From: Eublepharis macularius
Taxonomy: Eukaryota > Chordata > Lepidosauria > Squamata > Eublepharidae
Assembly (NCBI RefSeq): GCF_028583425.1
Contig: NC_072797.1
Location: 25,640,001-25,704,000, forward strand
Reading direction: 5' to 3'
Length of the DNA stretch: 64,000 bases
Made by a program: the position numbers and the translations under genes. The notes below the pieces were generated by a model. It did no database searches. It saw nothing but the letters and a program-made list of their open reading frames with translations, and was not told the DNA's origin. This document shows, one piece after another, positions 1 through 10,085 of this stretch. Position 1 is the stretch's first letter; each line of letters starts with the position of its first letter.

Positions 1-223
1 TACTTGAAGTATTTTCTCAGCAGAAGATTTTAAGTAGTTAAAATGTTAGACTAGAGCCCCTTTCCCAAGTGCCATTTTTGAGCAGTCAGGGTGATCACAG
101 TGGCTTTGGCTTGGTACCACTCCTTTCACACTGTTCCCAGCAGTTTCGATTTGGCCTCTTGTGATTCCTTTCAGGTTTGCCTCAAAGCCTCTGTTCATTG
201 CAGTGCACGTCACTATCTTTTTA

Positions 224-815
224 AAAACTTTGAGCATGTGTAGTAACGTTTCTAGATTACTACATCTTCTGACCGACAAGTGCCCCCCCCTATGCTCACC
301 GTTCAACCACCCACCCCCACCCCACTCTTCCCAGGGGTAAGGCAGGACTTCAATTTGCACGGCACCTTTTTCTAAAACTTTGAGCATGTGTAGTAACGTT
401 TCTACATTACTACATCTTCTGACTGACAAGCCCCCCCATGCCCCCCTTCAACCACTCACCCCCACCCCACTCTTCCCAGTGATGAGGCAGGACTTTCCTC
501 CCCAAGGGTAAGGCTCTGTGGGGGGGAGCAGACTCGTACCCACCCCTGGCTCAGATGAGACCCACCAAGCCGCAGCTTGACTGGGGCGCCTGCTCTCCTG
601 CTCTGCAGCCTGGCTTGGTGTATCTTCCCCTGGGAAGAGTGGGGTGGGGGTGGGGGGTTGAAGGGGGGCATGGAGGGGCCTTGTCGGTCAGAAGATGTAG
701 TAACATAGAAACATTACTACACATGCTCAAAGTTAAAAAAAGGTGTCGTGCAAATTGAAGTCCTGCCTTACCACTGTGAAAAGTGGGGTGGGGTGGGGGT
801 GGGTGGTTGGTTGAC
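224..815. repeat. cluster of direct and inverted GC-rich repeat units
   Basis: Unit A (224-350) and unit B (374-490) are direct repeats about 150 bp apart. Each starts AACTTTGAGCATGTGTAGTA, holds the small palindrome GTAGTAA...TTACTAC, and ends in a C-rich block with CCCCACTCTTCCCAG. The stretch 616-815 is an inverted copy of about 300-478, so arms of roughly 180 bp face each other across a spacer of about 135 bp. The G-rich strand (640-660, 785-810) has runs suited to G-quadruplex formation. Open frames here arise from base composition. No family recognised. Confidence 0.75.
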
Positions 816-1169
816 AGGAGGGCTGCAAGGGGAGCAGCCACCACAGCTGAGCTGCTGTGAGCCCACTCTGCTTGCATGGGAGGGCTGCAGAGCAGCCAAA
901 AAAATGGCGGGTGGTTTGGTGGGTGTGGTTAATTCCACACAAACCAATCAGCTCCCAGGGAAAAGGAGAGGGGGAAGCACTGCAAAGTGCTCACACTGGC
1001 ATTAATCGAGTCAACCCTGATTAGGCAGCTGATTAAAAATTAACATCACCGTATGTTCACAGGGAGAAAAATCAGGGTAATGGGGAAAAAGAGGGGCACC
1101 GCAGCCGGTGACTAGCTTGCAAGTGTGAAACCCCTGCAAACATGGGATGCGGAACAGGTTCGGACATGC
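816..1169. other. non-coding, no feature recognised
   Basis: Continuation of GC-rich sequence to about 980 (several GGCTGC/GCAGCC words), then mixed sequence. No exon, RNA gene or named repeat seen. Confidence 0.4.
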
Positions 1170-1385
1170 TCTAAAAACCAAGTGCGAAAAGTACCTAGGA
1201 ATCTGTGAGGCCCAAGTTCAAATTCCCACTCTATCAAGGAATTTTGCTGGGTGACCTCGGGCCAGTTACACACACTCAGTCTAGCCTACTTCACAAGGTT
1301 GTTGTGAGGTGAGGAGAGCAATGTAAGCTGCTTTGTGTCCCCATGGGGAGAAAAGTGGAGTATAAATAAAGTAAATAAAATAAAA
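1170..1385 (+). mobile_element. SINE group B, degenerate
   Basis: Matches the group B layout: GTTCAAATTCCC (B-box-like), GCTGGGTGACCTCGGGCCAG, CACACTCAG, CCCATGGGGAGAAAAG, then GTATAAATAAAGTAAATAAA. The tRNA-like head is eroded. Confidence 0.75.
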
Positions 1386-1544
1386 TATAAAGTAAGAAGT
1401 ATGTATCAATATAAGGACTCTCATTCTGCCTTGACAATCATGAAAACACAGCAATCGTGGAGGTGAATAAATTTTATTGAAGACTGGGGGAAAAGATTCC
1501 TCTTTTCTGTACACGAATTATTCAGATTTCTTTATCTGTCTATC

Positions 1545-1745
1545 TTATATTTTTATATTGCCCCTTCTCGAATGATTTCTGGAAAGTGTACATGGTTTTC
1601 CCCTCCCTTATTTTGCCCTCACAAGAACCCTGTGTGAGGTAGTAGGTTAGGCTGAGAGAGTGACTAGCCAACAGTTGTCCAGTGAGCATCGAGCAGAAGT
1701 GGGGATTTGTCCCAAGGTATCCCTGTACACTAACCATTAGTCCCT
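1545..1745 (-). mobile_element. SINE group B, old copy
   Basis: Reverse orientation of group B words: CCTCACAAGAACCCTGTGTGAGG, TTAGGCTGAGAGAGTGACT, and a decayed tRNA-like end near TACACTAACCATTAG. Confidence 0.6.
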
Positions 1746-1871
1746 CTCTTTCTTAAGTATGCAGATTGAAGAGAACCATTCAATGATGTGAACAGGGAGG
1801 CAGAAAAAAGTGCAGCTGTATTCTTGACCACATGTACTAAGAATTAAGTTATTTCGAACTCAGTTATATTT

Positions 1872-2121
1872 TAGTTTGGTGTAGTGGTTAAGAGAGCGGG
1901 ACTCTAATCTGGAGAGCCGGGTTTGATTCCCCACTCCTCCACTTCAAGCCAGCTGGGTGACCTTGGGCTAGTCACAGTTCTCTGGAGCTTTCTCAGCTTC
2001 ACCCGCCTCACAGGGTGTTTTGTTGTGGGGATAATAGTAACATACTTCGTATACGCTCTGAGTGGGCATTAAGTTGTCCTGAAGGGCAGTATATAAATTG
2101 AATGTTGTTGTTGTTGTTGTT
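1872..2121 (+). mobile_element. SINE group A
   Basis: tRNA-derived head TTTGGTGTAGTGGTTAAGAG with B box GGTTTGATTCC, middle GCTGGGTGACCTTGGGC, conserved 3' part TAAGTTGTCCTGAAGGGCAG, ending in (GTT)n. Confidence 0.9.
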
Positions 2122-2453
2122 ATAGTTAGCAGCATGCCTAAGGATCACCCTGAACAGGCCCAATGATGTCAGCTCATGACAGGTGAAAGATATCCATTGG
2201 GCATCAGAAAACAACAGCTGCAGTATCAGCACTATTACTTCCTGAGTCTTGCTAACTATGTTCCAAATAGCATGGGGGTTTTGTGCCACAGCCGTTGTCA
2301 CATGGAGTGATTTTGATTTATTTTCTCACATGCCCCACTTCTTCAGTCTGACATGAGCATTTGGGTTTTCTTTTCCCCAAGTCAAACATTTGGGAGTTGT
2401 CTTTTCTGAATGTTGTTTCATTGCTATCATTGCAGCTCACTGGCTGATTGAAC
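2122..2453. other. non-coding, no feature recognised
   Basis: Single-copy-looking sequence between the SINE and the Penelope-like insertion. Confidence 0.4.
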
Positions 2454-2465
2454 TTATTTTGAATG
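2454..2465. repeat. target site duplication, left, of Penelope-like insertion
   Basis: TTATTTTGAATG, identical to 4481-4492 on the other side of the element. Confidence 0.9.
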
Positions 2466-2548
2466 ATGTATTGTCGAAGGCTTTCACGGCCGGAGAACGA
2501 TGGTTGTTGGGGGTTTTCCGGGCTGTATTGCCGTGGTCTTGGCATTGT

Positions 2549-2596
2549 AGTTCCTGACGTTTCGCCAGCAGCTGTGGCTGGCATCTTCAGAGGTGT
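2549..2596 (-). ncRNA. hammerhead-ribozyme-like motif of Penelope-like element (arm 1)
   Basis: Mirror copy of the motif in arm 2: CTGAAGA at 2590-2584, GAAAC at 2563-2559, GTC at 2558-2556, with the same stem II. Confidence 0.65.
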
Positions 2597-2662
2597 AGCA
2601 CCAAAAGACAGAGATCTCTCAGTGTCACAGTGTGGAAAAAGATGTAGGTCATTTGTATCTAC

Positions 2663-3572
2663 TCAGGAGGGGTGGGGTTGAGCTGAGTCATCCTGTAAGA
2701 GTTTCCCAGGGTGTGGAATGCTAATGGCGGGAGACTTCACTGTATCCTGAGGAGGTTCTTTTGCATATGGATTGGTACTTGATGTGCTAATCTTCTCTGC
2801 AGGGCTATTGTCAGGGATAGAATGTTTTGTTAGCCTGGTGTTTTTCAGAACTGGCAACCATGCTCGGTTCATTCTTAAGGTTTCTTCTTTCCTGTTGAAG
2901 TTTTGCTTATGCTTGTGAATTTCAATGGCTTCCCTGTGCAGTCTGACAAAGTAGTTGGAAGTGTTGTCCAGTATTTTGGTGTCCTGGAATAAGATACTGT
3001 GCCCTGTTTGAGTTAGGCTATGTTCAGCCACTGCTGATTTTTCAGGCTGTCCAAGTCTGCAGTGTCTTTCATGTTCTTTTATTCTTGTCTGGATGCTACG
3101 CTTTGTGGTCCCGATGTAAACTTGTCCACAGCTGCAGGGTATACGGTATACTCCTGCAGAGGTGAGGGGGTCTCTGCTGTCTTTTGCTGATCGTAGCATC
3201 TGTTGTATTTTTCGGGTGGGTCTGAATACTGCTTGAAGGTTATGCTTTTTCATAAGCTTTCCCATCTGATCAGTAATTCCTTTGATATATGGCAAAAAAC
3301 ACTTTTCCTGTGGGAGACTGTTTTTCTTTGGTTGTTTGATTCCTCCTGGGTTTGATTGCTCTTCGGATTTCATTTCTGGAGTAGCCATTTGCCTGAAGTG
3401 CGTGGTTTAGATGATTAATTTCCTCATTGAGAAAGCGCGGCTCACATATCCGTCTTGCACGATCCACTAATGTTTTCATTATGCCTCTTTTCTGTCGGGG
3501 GTGGTGATTGGAGTTTTTGTGTAAGTACCGATCAGTGTGAGTTGGTTTCCTGTAGACCTTGTGACCTAACTG
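2663..3572 (-). pseudogene. Penelope-like polyprotein, C-terminal part (RT tail plus GIY-YIG endonuclease), frameshifted
   Basis: The minus-strand copy encodes the C-terminal end of a Penelope-like protein, which copies its RNA at a nick made by its own GIY-YIG endonuclease. Seen from 3572 downward: an open RT-tail frame with GHKVYRKPTHTDRYLHKNS, then KRGIMKTLVDRARRIC and LNHALQANGYS, closing near 3270. A second frame (ATG at 3388, stop at 2663, 241 residues) carries the linker LPYIKGITDQMGKLMKKHN and the endonuclease core GVYRIPCSCGQVYIGTTKRS, followed by TRIKEHERHC. The two frames overlap around an A6 run on the plus strand (3294-3299), where one base too many would explain the shift. The catalytic RT palm and N-terminus are absent because the copy is 5'-truncated. 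It is a dead fragment despite a well-kept endonuclease domain. Confidence 0.9.
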
Positions 3573-3592
3573 AAACCACGCACTTCAGGCAA

Positions 3593-4318
3593 ATGGCTAC
3601 TCCAGAAATGAAATCCGAAGAGCAATCAAACCCAGGAGGAATCAAACAACCAAAGAAAAACAGTCTCCCACAGGAAAAGTGTTTTTTGCCATATATCAAA
3701 GGAATTACTGATCAGATGGGAAAGCTTATGAAAAAGCATAACCTTCAAGCAGTATTCAGACCCACCCGAAAAATACAACAGATGCTACGATCAGCAAAAG
3801 ACAGCAGAGACCCCCTCACCTCTGCAGGAGTATACCGTATACCCTGCAGCTGTGGACAAGTTTACATCGGGACCACAAAGCGTAGCATCCAGACAAGAAT
3901 AAAAGAACATGAAAGACACTGCAGACTTGGACAGCCTGAAAAATCAGCAGTGGCTGAACATAGCCTAACTCAAACAGGGCACAGTATCTTATTCCAGGAC
4001 ACCAAAATACTGGACAACACTTCCAACTACTTTGTCAGACTGCACAGGGAAGCCATTGAAATTCACAAGCATAAGCAAAACTTCAACAGGAAAGAAGAAA
4101 CCTTAAGAATGAACCGAGCATGGTTGCCAGTTCTGAAAAACACCAGGCTAACAAAACATTCTATCCCTGACAATAGCCCTGCAGAGAAGATTAGCACATC
4201 AAGTACCAATCCATATGCAAAAGAACCTCCTCAGGATACAGTGAAGTCTCCCGCCATTAGCATTCCACACCCTGGGAAACTCTTACAGGATGACTCAGCT
4301 CAACCCCACCCCTCCTGA
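3593..4318 (+). pseudogene. Penelope-like GIY-YIG endonuclease region, inverted second copy
   Basis: This plus-strand copy gives the same 241-residue reading as the minus-strand arm, from MATPEMKSEEQ to the stop after QPHPS. It contains the GIY-YIG endonuclease signature GVYRIPCSCGQVYIGTTKRS and the conserved R and H in TRIKEHERHC. An upstream ATG at 3455 keeps the frame open through the spacer, but those first residues come from the opposite strand of the other copy and are chimeric, so they are not part of the family protein. The RT tail is missing because homology begins at 3573. The same T6 run (3682-3687) that breaks the frame in arm 1 is present. No promoter was seen; expression is unlikely. 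Confidence 0.88.
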
Positions 4319-4384
4319 GTAGATACAAATGACCTACATCTTTTTCCACACTGTGACACTGAGAGATCTCTGTCTTTTGGTGCT

Positions 4385-4432
4385 ACACCTCTGAAGATGC
4401 CAGCCACAGCTGCTGGCGAAACGTCAGGAACT
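4385..4432 (+). ncRNA. hammerhead-ribozyme-like motif of Penelope-like element (arm 2)
   Basis: Core box CTGAAGA at 4391-4397, stem II GCCAGC (4399-4404) pairing with GCTGGC (4412-4417) across a 7-base loop, second core box GAAAC at 4418-4422, then GTC at 4423-4425 as the cleavage triplet. Stem I could start with CCT/AGG. Helix III is almost absent, as is known for the minimal type I hammerheads of Penelope-like elements. Activity is inferred. Confidence 0.65.
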
Positions 4433-4480
4433 ACAATGCCAAGACCACGGCAATATAGCCCGGAAAACCCCCAACAACCA

Positions 4481-4492
4481 TTATTTTGAATG
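4481..4492. repeat. target site duplication, right, of Penelope-like insertion
   Basis: TTATTTTGAATG, identical to 2454-2465. Its first base is ambiguous with the end of arm 2. Confidence 0.9.
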
Positions 4493-5824
4493 TCCTTGAA
4501 AAAATTGCAACTTTTCTCCTTTCGGGGGCCAGCCATGGATTTGCTAAGTATATTGCGTACATTTTCATCTGCAGCATCTGTATTGCTGCTGTTGGGATTA
4601 TGGTGGCCAGATGTTGAAGTTCAGACATACTGGTGGCTCTCCTGTACTCCTCTTAGACCTTAGCTTTAAATGGGCAAGGAGTAGTTCTGTATTGCTTCCA
4701 GTTTAGCCAGGGTTTTCCTAGCTTATCAGCAGCCTGTAGAAATGAATAACTGGGATAGTACACCTGAGGTGCTCCATTTAAATGTATAAAGAATGCATTT
4801 TCTAGTGGGCCATTGCAAATCAGAGCAGTTATATGTGTGTTGTTACGTGATCTTCTTTATTCTTGCTGTTCCTCCTCTTTTCCTCTCTTGCAAAATACAT
4901 TTATAATAACTTCTCACACCTTTGCTAAAAAGCTGTAATCAATTATTATTTATAAGGAACTTTGAGATTAGCAGAAGTGCAAAGATTTATTTAACGAACC
5001 TAATTTGTCAACGTCAGAAAAAAAAAAACCCTCTATGGAGACTGAAACTATTAGGATAGAGCATTACAGGAAATTAATCCTAAAAGAGGGCTTTTGTTTA
5101 TTTATCATATTGTAACACAACTTGTATGTTCTATAAACCTGCCAAAACGTTTATGTTCTCCCACTACGTTGTGCATTTCCAAATAGCCACCTTGCCTGCT
5201 TGGCAAAGCCAGCCTCTCTTCCATGTCTTACACTCCAGTCCAGTTTTCTGCTCAGTCCCTCCCCCTGCCGTGCAATTCCAGAAAACAAACACTAGCACAC
5301 ATTTTTAGTTTAAAAAGTGGCGAATAGTAGACAGTCTCATCCCGATATTGCCCCTGCCCTTCATTTTTAAGCAACTCGTTGATCAGACAATGGATTGGGG
5401 AGTAAAAGAGAATGCCATTGCCGATTCCGAGATAGAAATGTCAGGTACCTTTAATGCTAGAGAGAAAGGAAATGTTCCAGCAAACAAGAAAAAGTCATGT
5501 GATGGATACATTCCAAACAGATAAAGATTGGATTGCAGGGTGGTAAGCAAAATCCATCACCCGTCATTTAAGGAATCTTCACCACTAGGGAGCAGCAGCC
5601 TACTAGTTCTTCTGGAGGCCTTTCCTTATTAAGCAGGTGGGGATAAAGACAAACTCAGTGCTATGTATATTGTCTACATAATGCAACATTAAGGCTGCAT
5701 CAGGCAAGCATCTCAGATGCAACAGAGCTGTAATGTAACTGACACTATTATCAACACACACACAAAAACACATACACCAATGCTTGAGTTGCCTTTCTGG
5801 TTTAACTGGAAAGTTATCCTATAA
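4493..5824. other. non-coding, no feature recognised
   Basis: AT-rich sequence with short chance frames only. An A run lies near 5018-5028. No repeat family or exon recognised. Confidence 0.4.
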
Positions 5825-5825
5825 A

Positions 5826-5872
5826 GTTGTTGTTGTTGGTGGTGGTGGTGGCGGCGGGGTGGGGGTGGGGGT
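5826..5872. repeat. (GTT)n-(GGT)n-G-rich simple repeat
   Basis: GTTGTTGTTG passes into GGTGGTGGTGG, then GGCGGCGGGGTGGGGGTGGG. The G runs could form a G-quadruplex on the plus strand. Confidence 0.85.
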
Positions 5873-6197
5873 TACAGTCAACAGCAACAACAAGCAACGG
5901 AAGTCAGGGGCTTCCACAGCTGTTGCACCATCCCCTCTCTGTTGATGCTGATAGTTCAGGTGATGAAAGTGTTTGAATCCCTGCTTTGTTCTCAGGCTGT
6001 CTTGGGGGGTGACCTGTAATGATCAATTGGAACATCCAGACCTTTGCTTCGGAACTGAAATTCTGGAGAGTCTTCAGGGCAAGTAAGATGTTCAGTTATG
6101 GAATTCATCCTGTTTTGCCTTCCTTTCTCAAAGAACACCAGCAGTTCTTTGTCCCCCTCTCTGTGCTTTCATTTGAACACTCAAAGCTGCCTAATAC
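5873..6197. other. non-coding, no feature recognised
   Basis: Starts with CAA-rich sequence after the simple repeat. No exon or named repeat seen. Confidence 0.35.
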
Positions 6198-6200
6198 TGA

Positions 6201-6402
6201 GAGCCAAGCCACAAGTGATGCATGACACAGGTTGGACACTTGTCAGCTTCCCTCAAGTTTTGATGGGAAATGTAGGCATCCTGGTCTTGCAGCTGTAATG
6301 GAGAGCCAAGCTGTAAAACCAGGACACCTACATTTCCCATCAAAACTTGAGGGAAGCTGACAAGTGTCCAACCTGTGTAAGGCATCACTTGTGGCTTGGC
6401 TC
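6201..6402. mobile_element. fold-back MITE, GAGCCAAGC family, copy 1
   Basis: A 202-bp near-palindrome with termini GAGCCAAGCCACAAGTGATG and its complement, flanked by TGA on both sides (6198-6200 and 6403-6405). The arms share GACACTTGTCAGCTTCCCTC. The copy at 44629-44830 has exactly the same length and the same flanking triplet. No protein is encoded; it must be moved by an autonomous relative. Confidence 0.85.
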
Positions 6403-6405
6403 TGA

Positions 6406-6806
6406 GTTAGACCACTGACTTGTCAAGGTCAGTATTGTTTGTCTGCTCTGACTAGCAGCAGTTCTTCAGGCAAAGAGACCTTTCACATCAACTAGTTCCT
6501 GTTCCTTTTAACAGGATATGCCAGAGACTCTGGGACCAGCAATGTGCACTAAAAACAAAAATTGGTGTTTGGGGGATTTGTCTACCAGGAAGGCCATAAA
6601 TATTGGTATTACTAATATTTAGGTCCTCCCATACTGGGATTTTTTCCCCCTTTCAGAATTCTGAATTAACCAGGTCCATTATTCTCTAAGGGGATATCTT
6701 TCCAGGGGAGATGGAGGGACTGTTTATCAAGAAAGTTATATCAAAATTGCAGCAGTGATGGAGTCTACACATCCAGTGACAGTGGATATTTTACACCAGA
6801 ATATAG
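6406..6806. other. non-coding, no feature recognised
   Basis: Single-copy-looking sequence; no exon or repeat recognised. Confidence 0.35.
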
Positions 6807-6950
6807 TGATTCTGCACACATTGGATAATGCACTTCCAATCCTCTTTACAGATCATTTAGAACGGATTTTTTTGTGTGTGGAACAAAAAATCCACCTCAA
6901 ACAATTGATAAAGTGCATTGAAAGTGCATTATCCAACATGTGCGGAATCA
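6807..6950. mobile_element. short inverted-repeat element (MITE-like)
   Basis: Ends TGATTCTGCACACATTGGAT and, inverted, ATCCAACATGTGCGGAATCA. The inner arms GATAATGCACTT and AAGTGCATTATC also pair. About 144 bp, no coding capacity. No clear target duplication found. Confidence 0.75.
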
Positions 6951-6999
6951 GCCATTGAGTAGAACATTCTGATGTGTGGAAAGTTACCATAAGAGTTTA

Positions 7000-7390
7000 T
7001 TCATGCTTTTATGTATAAACCTTAAGTAACTACACATAATTTAAGTTGTAGACAACAACACCTGGCTCTTAATTTTTATAATTATTATTAGTATATTATA
7101 TTCCTGGTTGTGTGTTTACACAATATTATATTGACCACTGAGGAAGGCCTTTAGGGGCTGAAACGCATTTGGTCTATCTGGTTTTGATAGTCCATCCATT
7201 GTCTATGGGATATTTTAAATCTGGATGCACTTGTATTGGTCATTGGGTTATCCATCATTGTATGAACTATTTTAAGATTGTATGTATTTGTTATGCAGTC
7301 TGATTTTCAGATTTTTAAAAGTTTTTAATTGATGTACATGTGCACACTTTATAATAAATATTTGTAATTTTGTAACACTTTTGTATAGTT
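7000..7390 (+). repeat. AT-rich repeat with CTGAGGA...GAAAC motif
   Basis: CTGAGGA at 7138-7144 and GAAAC at 7160-7164 sit 15 bases apart, followed by more than 200 bp of AT-rich sequence. The arrangement resembles 17642-18100. It may be the 3' part of a retroelement with a hammerhead-like core, but pairing of stem II is weak. Family not identified. Confidence 0.4.
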
Positions 7391-7614
7391 AGCTTGACCC
7401 TTCTATTTCACTCAGCATTTTGGGTTGAACCCCCCCCCTTTTTTCTTCTTCTTTCTTTATCCTCTAAAGACCCACAACGTTTCAAGTAACTTGGGTCTAG
7501 GGGTCCAGTTCAACAGGACCAAAAAAAAGCTGTCCATAGCTACTCTGCACTGTTTCCTATGGGTGGTGGTGGAATCCAATGCTTTCCCCAGGGCACAGAA
7601 GCCTTAGCCAAACA

Positions 7615-7835
7615 CAAAATAATAACTGCGCTTATATACCACTCTTCTAGACAGATTAGTGCCCCCCTTAGAGTGGTAGACAAAGTCAGTGTTATTATTA
7701 TTCCCACACTAAAGCTGGGGAGCTGGGGCTGAGAGGAGTGGCTTTCCCAAGAGCTCATGGCAGTAGCAGGATTCAAACCAGAAAAGTGCTGAGTTGCAAT
7801 TCAACCACTTAACCACTATGCTACAACAGCTCAGT
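7615..7835 (-). mobile_element. tRNA-derived SINE, group B-like
   Basis: Read on the minus strand: GTTGTAGCATAGTGGTTAAG head, GGTTTGAATCC B box, and a 3' part ending in a short ATT-rich tail near 7695. Diverged from the main group B sequence. Confidence 0.65.
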
Positions 7836-8514
7836 GCAAAAAAATACCCAACAAGACCAATGCCAAACTACAGAATTACAGAACCAACCTGGCAGGCAGG
7901 CAGGCAGCAGAAGGGAGGACACAGAGCAGCCAAAAGCATGCACATTGCAAAAGATTTTGCTTTAAAGCTGCAGCCAGGAGGCCTGATTGTGGATTACGAG
8001 AGAGAATCACTGTGATTGGACAGACAGTTGAGCTCCCCCTAAAGTGCAATGCCATTCGCCTGTGAGTGCCTCCTCCCTCTCCCTCCCTGCACGGGAAACC
8101 CACAAAGACCAGAAAAATAAGCGGCTGCATGACCTTTAAAAGGGCAGCCCCGGTTACTCCCAAATATTTTCAAGATTAATTGGGATAGAAAGATTGGAAT
8201 AACCAAGAATCTCAGATATCAATACAAATACCTGGAAAATACCAATAAGGTCAACTGGATATATTCAAGAGCACATCCCTACCTGGAACCCTCTGCATGC
8301 AAAACTGTGCTGTGCAACTGGCTGTGGGAGTTTTTAGCAGGGAAAGGGGTTGGAAAGCAAAGTTTCCACATCAGCAATAGTGTCTGGCTGGAACTGTAGG
8401 ATAAGGAGAAACTGACTTTTTGCCCCCTGGAACAACAGTAGCAACAGTGCAGGGAGACGATCTTTACAGGAAATGAGGAGGCTACCAGTAGTTCATACAA
8501 TCACAACAGTGGGA

Positions 8515-9110
8515 GCATTAATTGTTTTATTTAGAGATTTACACAGGGCTTTTTTTCAGCTGGAACGCGGAGGGACGGAGTTCCTGCACCTCTTGAAAAT
8601 GGTCACGTGGCTGATGGCCCCGCCCCCTGATCTCCAGACAGAGGGGAGTTTAGATTGCCCTCTGCACTGTGATCTAAACTCCCCTCTGTCTGGAGATCAG
8701 GGGGTGGGGCCACCAGCCATGTGACCATTTTCACCGAGGGCAATTTAAAGTTTAAAAAACTCCCCTCTTGGTCCACTGACCCAAAGTGACGTCATTGTGC
8801 GGTCCTGGGAGCGTGCGTGCACTTTGCGCGTGTGCATGTGGTACCAGGGGCACCACCTCTCACCAAGAGTTGTCCCCTGTGCTGGCAACCCATTGAGTTC
8901 CACCACCTCTTTTCCCAGAAAAAAAGCCCTGGATTTATACGCTACCTTTTTCCGCAATAGGGACCTACTTACAGTATCATTTTCCCGTCCTCCGTTTTGT
9001 CCTCACGGCATAGTGACATGTCCTTTGACACAGGTTAAGCTGAGAGAGTGCTTCCAGTGGCAGGGTGGAGATCTGAACCTAAGTCTCCCAGCAGCGGCTG
9101 AAACATTTGC
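8515..9110 (-). mobile_element. SINE group B, split by a hAT element
   Basis: The 3' tail (TTTATTTAGAGATTTA, 8524-8543) and the body (8932-9110, with CCGCAATAGGGACC and AAGCTGAGAGAGTG) are separated by the hAT-type element at 8544-8931. The SINE is therefore older. Confidence 0.65.
8544..8931 (-). mobile_element. non-autonomous hAT fold-back element
   Basis: Termini CAGGGCTTTTTTTC and its complement, with 8-bp flanks GATTTACA (8536-8543) and GATTTATA (8932-8939), one mismatch apart: a hAT-type target duplication. Inside, 8595-8660 and 8671-8732 form a long hairpin (GATCTCCAGACAGAGGGGAG against its complement). Same family as 21283, 33328 and 34129; orientation is opposite to those. Confidence 0.88.
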
Positions 9111-9419
9111 CCCAGAGGGCTGACAAACTGGGCCCAGTGGCCGAGGCCTTCCCTGGCTCTGACTCCTAACACCGGTATTCAGAGATTTACTCCTCTAAAT
9201 ATGAAGGTTTCCTTTAGTCTAGTCAATGACTAGTAGCCATTGATGGATGTGTAGCCATGGCTATCAGTACCTCCATGAGCAGTGAATTTCAAAATGTAAT
9301 TACTTCTTGGGTAAAGAAATATTTCCTTTTGTCTGTCCTGTATCTCTCCTGAGTTCTAGTATGGCAGGAGGAGAACAATTCCCCACTCCATGCATAATTT
9401 TATAAGTGGCTATTATGTC

Positions 9420-9431
9420 TCCCCCCCCCCC
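9420..9431. repeat. C homopolymer run
   Basis: Uninterrupted C run followed by GCCCCCAC; length may be unreliable in assembly. Confidence 0.7.
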
Positions 9432-9604
9432 GCCCCCACAAGTCATCTTTTGTCTAGACTGAAAAGTTACAGACACTTCAGTCTTTCCTTATAGGAAAAG
9501 TGCTCCGAACATTTAATAATTTTGATAGCCCTTTTCTACACTTTTTTCAACTCTGCAATATCCTTTTTGAGAAAGGGCCACCAACACCCAGTAAGGTGGC
9601 TGTA

Positions 9605-9835
9605 CACGTTTTATTTATTTACTTCATTTAAACACCCTCCTTTTTCCCCAATGGGGACCTGAGGTGGCTTACATCATCCTCCTGTCCTCCATTTTATCCC
9701 CACAACAACCCTGTGAGGTAGAGTGCGTGAGACTTGGCCAAGGTCAGTCAGCAAGCTTCCATGGCAGAGCAGGGATTTGAACCGAGTTTTCCAAGATCCT
9801 AGTCTTACACTGTAACCACTACACCATGCTGATTT
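9605..9835 (-). mobile_element. SINE group B
   Basis: Minus strand: tRNA-like head with GTGTAGTGGTTACAGTG, GGTTCAAATCCC-like B box, then CCTCACAGGGTTGTTGTGG and CCATTGGGGAAAAAGG, ending in an AAATAAATAAAAC tail near 9610. Confidence 0.85.
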
Positions 9836-9865
9836 TACAGCTGTGGCTAATAAACAGCATTATTA

Positions 9866-10085
9866 GGTTTAGATATTTATACTTCGTTTTTGTCCCAAAT
9901 GGGGCCCAAAGCAGGTTAAAGAATCATTCTCCCCCTCTCCATTTTATCTTCACAATGACAATGTGAGGTAGCTTATATTGAGAGAGGGTGACTGGTCACT
10001 CAGTGAGCTTCTATTGCAGAGCAAGGATTTGTACCTGGGTCTCCTGCATCCTGCTTTGATACTCTAATCATCACACTACACAAGT
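9866..10085 (-). mobile_element. SINE group B, diverged
   Basis: Same plan as the copy at 9605-9835 with more substitutions; the head is at GTGTAGTGTGATGATTAGAG on the minus strand. Confidence 0.75.

Larger units (their letters stand above)
2466..4480. mobile_element. Penelope-like retroelement insertion, inverted dimer
   Basis: One insertion made of two 5'-truncated Penelope-like copies, head to head. Arm 1 (2500-3408, minus) and arm 2 (3573-4481, plus) are 909 bp each and pair without gaps (x with 6981-x). The one mismatch I found is 2525/4456. The 164-bp spacer (3409-3572) belongs to the minus copy and carries the end of the reverse transcriptase. Arm 1 also keeps about 34 bp of 3' tail (2466-2499) that arm 2 lacks. 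A perfect 12-bp direct repeat, TTATTTTGAATG, flanks the unit at 2454-2465 and 4481-4492, so the dimer entered as a single event. Family assignment rests on the RT-tail motif and the GIY-YIG endonuclease. Confidence 0.93.

Noticed and set aside
46..429. 127-codon minus-strand frame with repeated LSVRRCSN motif
   Set aside because: The protein repeat simply mirrors the 150-bp DNA repeat unit.
2500..4481. Assembly artefact explaining the perfect inverted repeat
   Set aside because: The 12-bp target duplication, the copy-specific 164-bp spacer and the asymmetric ends are expected of a real insertion. Long reads would still be the final test.
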